From Panagrolaimus kolymaensis (taxonomy: Eukaryota > Nematoda > Chromadorea > Rhabditida > Panagrolaimidae): a DNA stretch of 64,000 bases. A program made the translations under genes and the position numbers. Below the pieces are notes generated by a model. It was not told the DNA's origin and did not search any database. It was given only the letters and a program-made list of their open reading frames with translations. The stretch covers positions 434,001 to 498,000 of the forward strand of contig JAJQJQ010000003.1 of NCBI GenBank assembly GCA_028622995.1, read 5' to 3'. Positions 60,861 through 64,000 of this stretch are shown in pieces (position 1 is the first letter of the stretch; each line of letters starts with the position of its first letter).

Positions 60861-62687
60861 CTTTCTTCTTTTTCTTTTGTTTTCATTTAGTAAGTTTAAT
60901 GATAATGATGATCAATTTCTAAAAATATCAAAGGGATTTCTGAAGAAAAAAGGGGGGAAAACAATCGAATTTTTTTTTGTAGGAGATGTGAAGAACGCTT
61001 TGCTTTTGAAACAAGAAGGGGCGTCGTCAACATAGATTCACTGCTTGCCTACCGATCCTGCCACCGCCTGTGGTCAGTTGTCGTCAGTGTGTCGTCAGAA
61101 GAAGAAAAAAAAAATACATATCTTTCATGATTTGATTTTTTTCTTTCCGCGGGCAGTGGCGTACCACATAATTTTTTTTTCATGAGAAAAGTAGAAAGAA
61201 AATTTGCTCCGCCTTCTTGAAACCTTTTTTTCTTTTAAAAAGTCAATTTGCCGTTGAATGAAAAATTGCAGCAGGAATCTCTGAGAGGAAAAAGGTTTTT
61301 TTATAAATAAATAAAAATATAATAACATTTTCTTCAACAATAGTAAGCATGATTTTGCGGCAGAGCAGGATCGTTAACTTTTTTTTCTTAATGGCTTTTT
61401 TAGTTGCAGCCCATCCGATAGTATTTGTAGCATCCGCGGAACATTAAAGAAAAATAAGACTAGAATTATTTTTTGTTTTTTAATAATTAATTATTGTATT
61501 TTGTGAGTTTTTTATAAGTCTTTTATTTGGTTATAAAAGCAAGGTTTTTTGAGCCAACTTCGTTTTCTCAAAAACTTTACTTTTTTGTCTCTCATCTCGT
61601 TTATCTTTAATATGATTTTATATTTTTCTAAAAATAAAATAATATTTTATTAATGACAGATTTCTTGACATTTAAATAAAAAATGTGATATCATCATCGG
61701 TCAATTTACCACCATTTTACGCGCACACGCCGCAATCGAAAAATGATATCGAAACGTAATGATGATCATCGCTTATCGAACAAGGTCGCTCACTTCTGCT
61801 TTAGGCGATAAAGATTCTTTTTTCTTTTTTATTTGATTTCATCCCATTTCAGCAGCCCTGACCTGTTAACCTTGAATTGGAACGAGATAAAAATAATGTT
61901 AAACGGAAACCAACCAAAGTTGTGTTTATTTATATTGCGGTCAAATTTAGAGAAATAAAGAGATTTTTTTAATGCGAGCTAATTAGCTCTTAGGAAATCA
62001 AAAATAGAATTTTTAAAAAGAAGATTTTGTATTTTTACCTTTTTAAGCAGGGTTTTTTAGAGTTCGGCAAAGTTTGAATTTATTTTTTAGTTAAAAATAT
62101 CGACAATATTTCCCGCTAAAAAACTTCTTAAAATTGTCAAGATTTTTGTAAAGGAAAAGAATCGGTTACTAAAGCACCATCGTATCTTCTTTTTTTAGAA
62201 GAATCAAAAATAAATATAATTATAAAATAAGCAGCACAATAAAACATTTAATATTGATAGAACTTTACTTTAATAAATCATGAAAGATGTAAATCCAAAA
62301 AAAAGAAAATAAATATTCAATTTATTTTTTCTCAATATTAAAGCTTGAATTAAAGGCCGTGGTCGGCTAAATGCATTTTTTCCTATGTTTCCGTTAACTC
62401 TATTTTTACTGTAAGCCGCCATGATTAAAATGCCAGTAATTTTATAGTGAAGTGCATTTTTCATCTTTAAAGTATGCCACACCTTGTTTTGGAAATGCTT
62501 TTATATAATACTTTTTAAAATAGCTTATCACACACGCTTTTTTTGTTGAAGAAAATGTTTAAATTTCATTCACTGCTTTTCAAGCATTTTTGATCATTTA
62601 ATTCTAAAAATTTATTTGTTGTTAAAATATAAATTTTTTTGAAATTCCAAACCAGCGTCAATGGTGTGAAAAAAAAAGTATACAAAA
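60861..62687. other. Intergenic region upstream of the DEX-1-like and secreted protein genes
   Basis: 1.8 kb without recognisable coding exons. It serves as the divergent upstream region for the minus-strand dex-1-like gene and the plus-strand gene at 62688. The segment 61685-61800 is less A+T-rich, with several GATCAT/TGATATC motifs, and could be regulatory. Confidence 0.4.
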
Positions 62688-64000
62688 ATGTTTTTTATTT
62701 ATAATTTTTTATCATTCATTATTTTAACACAACAAATGTTATTATTTACGAATTCGGAGGATGTGAAATGTCTTGATCAGCCACAGTTCGCGCTTAATAT
62801 TACAAATATAATTTTGACCCAAGCGAAGCCAAAATATAGTACAGTTCTTCGTGATATTGAAAAAAACAATGGGATTAATATCTGTGTTCCAAACATTGCT
62901 GAAAATGTTACATTAGAATTATATTTTCCACTCACCACAAATCTAGAAAAATACTTCTTATATGATGGAGATGATAATTTATTAGGATCGTAAGTTCATA
63001 AATTATTAGCAGTAAATTATTTAAATTTTAAATCCAACATTTTTTGAAAGCAATCCATTGAAATAATCCTATCTAAAGATTTTGATTTTTTTATAGACTC
63101 AATGAAATAACAAATTATACAAATAAAGGAGGTTTTGGTATTATTGTTTCCAAATCGGGATGTTTTACAATTTCAAATATTGGTGATAAATTGCAATTTA
63201 ATGTTATTTTATTTCGATGGAAAGAAGCCCAAATAATAAATTGTTTTTATGAAAATATTTTGGTGATAGATAATGAAAATACAAATCAAGGTTGTTCAAA
63301 AAAAAACATTTGACATTTTAAAAAAATTCGTTTGCTTCATGGTTGAAGTGATCGCTTTAATTCCATAAATGTGCAGATTTCAACCTCTCTTTTTTGGCTG
63401 GTCCTTTTTTTGATTATTCAAAAAACCATTTTAAAATTAATAATAAAGGAGGGCCAGAGTTCATGACAAAAAAACCCGAAATTTGTTGAAATTAAGTCAA
63501 AACACCAATTTGGCCCAAAAAATAGTCTTTCATTCTTAGTACTTCTTTTTTTTTTGTTGAACAACATTGATTATGATTTATTTAGTTGGCTCGAATACTG
63601 CAGCTGCTGATGGAGATTGTGAAACAATCATTTTAGCGTTTCCTAATATTCTAGGAATTTATTTTACGCAGTCCTCGCCATCTTCATATCATTTGTGTAC
63701 CTTTAAAAGTACACTAAATAATAAAATTTTTATCAAACTAAAGTAGGGTTAAATAATCAATAGCTCATTATTTCTTTTCTTTTTTTAGCGACAATGATGT
63801 TAATTATGATGATTATAGAATTTATTCTCCAGCGATATCTGTTATAATACCTAAATTAACCGCTATCAACTTAATGTTTAAAGCTGATAATGGATCAGTT
63901 ATAGATATGCACGAATATTTGGGTATCGTAAATTCACCAAGTTATAGTGGTATAAGAGGAAGTTCATCATCACCTCAACCTTTATATTCATTTAAATGGA
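62688..64000 (+). CDS. Secreted protein with CUB-like features, 3' end outside window
   Basis: Exons 62688-62989, 63097-63290, 63586-63742 and 63789 to beyond 64000 read continuously in phase for about 288 residues. The first 22 residues (FIYNFLSFIILTQQMLLF) are a signal peptide. The mature part has paired cysteines (VKCLDQPQ, NICVPNI, SGCFTIS, INCFYEN, GDCETII, HLCTFKS) spaced through beta-rich sequence with several N-glycosylation sites. This resembles nematode CUB-like extracellular proteins, but the match is loose. The third intron (63291-63585) is longer than its neighbours. No membrane helix is seen before the window ends. Confidence 0.6.

Noticed and set aside
61125..62482. Short minus-strand frames upstream of the dex-1-like gene
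   Set aside because: Low-complexity, no splice support, no motif.

Overview
The window is nuclear DNA from a nematode. It is strongly A+T-rich, most introns are short (about 40-100 bp) with GTAAG/GTTAG donors and TTTTAG/TTTCAG acceptors, and the recognisable proteins include nematode-typical ones: a MOLO1-type levamisole-receptor modulator, a DEX-1-like nidogen/EGF protein, METT-10, chimaerin CHIN-1 and a vWA-ZP cuticlin-like protein. Base composition and the F-box-like and expanded GTPase families would fit a Tylenchina (clade IV) worm, perhaps a root-knot nematode, but that is inference. I rebuilt exon structures by hand from splice signals, reading phase and protein continuity. Every multi-exon CDS listed closes in frame except the F-box-like locus at 19998-21905.

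Layout. 1-468: end of an LRR gene. 626-10040: three tandem minus-strand P-loop GTPase genes 143 and 263 bp apart. Two carry an N-terminal domain resembling the RRM-like domain of LINE ORF1 proteins, which is the most unusual thing in the window. 10041-14017: large intergenic stretch ending in a GC-rich hairpin. 14018-21905, plus strand: MOLO1-like gene, an orphan gene, a DNTTIP1 (MiDAC) orthologue with a foldback element in one intron, and a two-unit F-box-like locus with a broken first unit and a hAT-like miniature element in an intron. 22597-25946: SLC6 monoamine (dopamine-type) transporter. 26227-28173 minus: vWA-ZP transmembrane protein. 30051-34901 minus: oxysterol-binding protein. 37146-39336 plus: diacylglycerol lipase. 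39655-41297 plus: ALDH9-type aldehyde dehydrogenase. 41450-44713 minus: RFC1. 45125-46854 minus: METT-10/METTL16. 47751-48085 plus: an 89-aa secreted cationic peptide behind a TATA box and GATA sites. 48315-49782 minus: chimaerin. 52586-56200 plus: RdgB/Nir-type PI-transfer protein. 56501-60860 minus: DEX-1-like protein. 62688-64000 plus: 5' part of a secreted protein gene that leaves the window.

Functional themes. Most single-copy genes are conserved animal housekeeping or signalling genes. Several belong to lipid signalling at membrane contact sites (OSBP, RdgB/Nir, DAGL, chimaerin with its diacylglycerol-binding C1 domain), and others to neuronal function (MOLO1, monoamine transporter). 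Accessory content lies at the left end (GTPase cluster, F-box-like locus, miniature elements). No tRNA, rRNA, CRISPR or intact transposase gene was seen.
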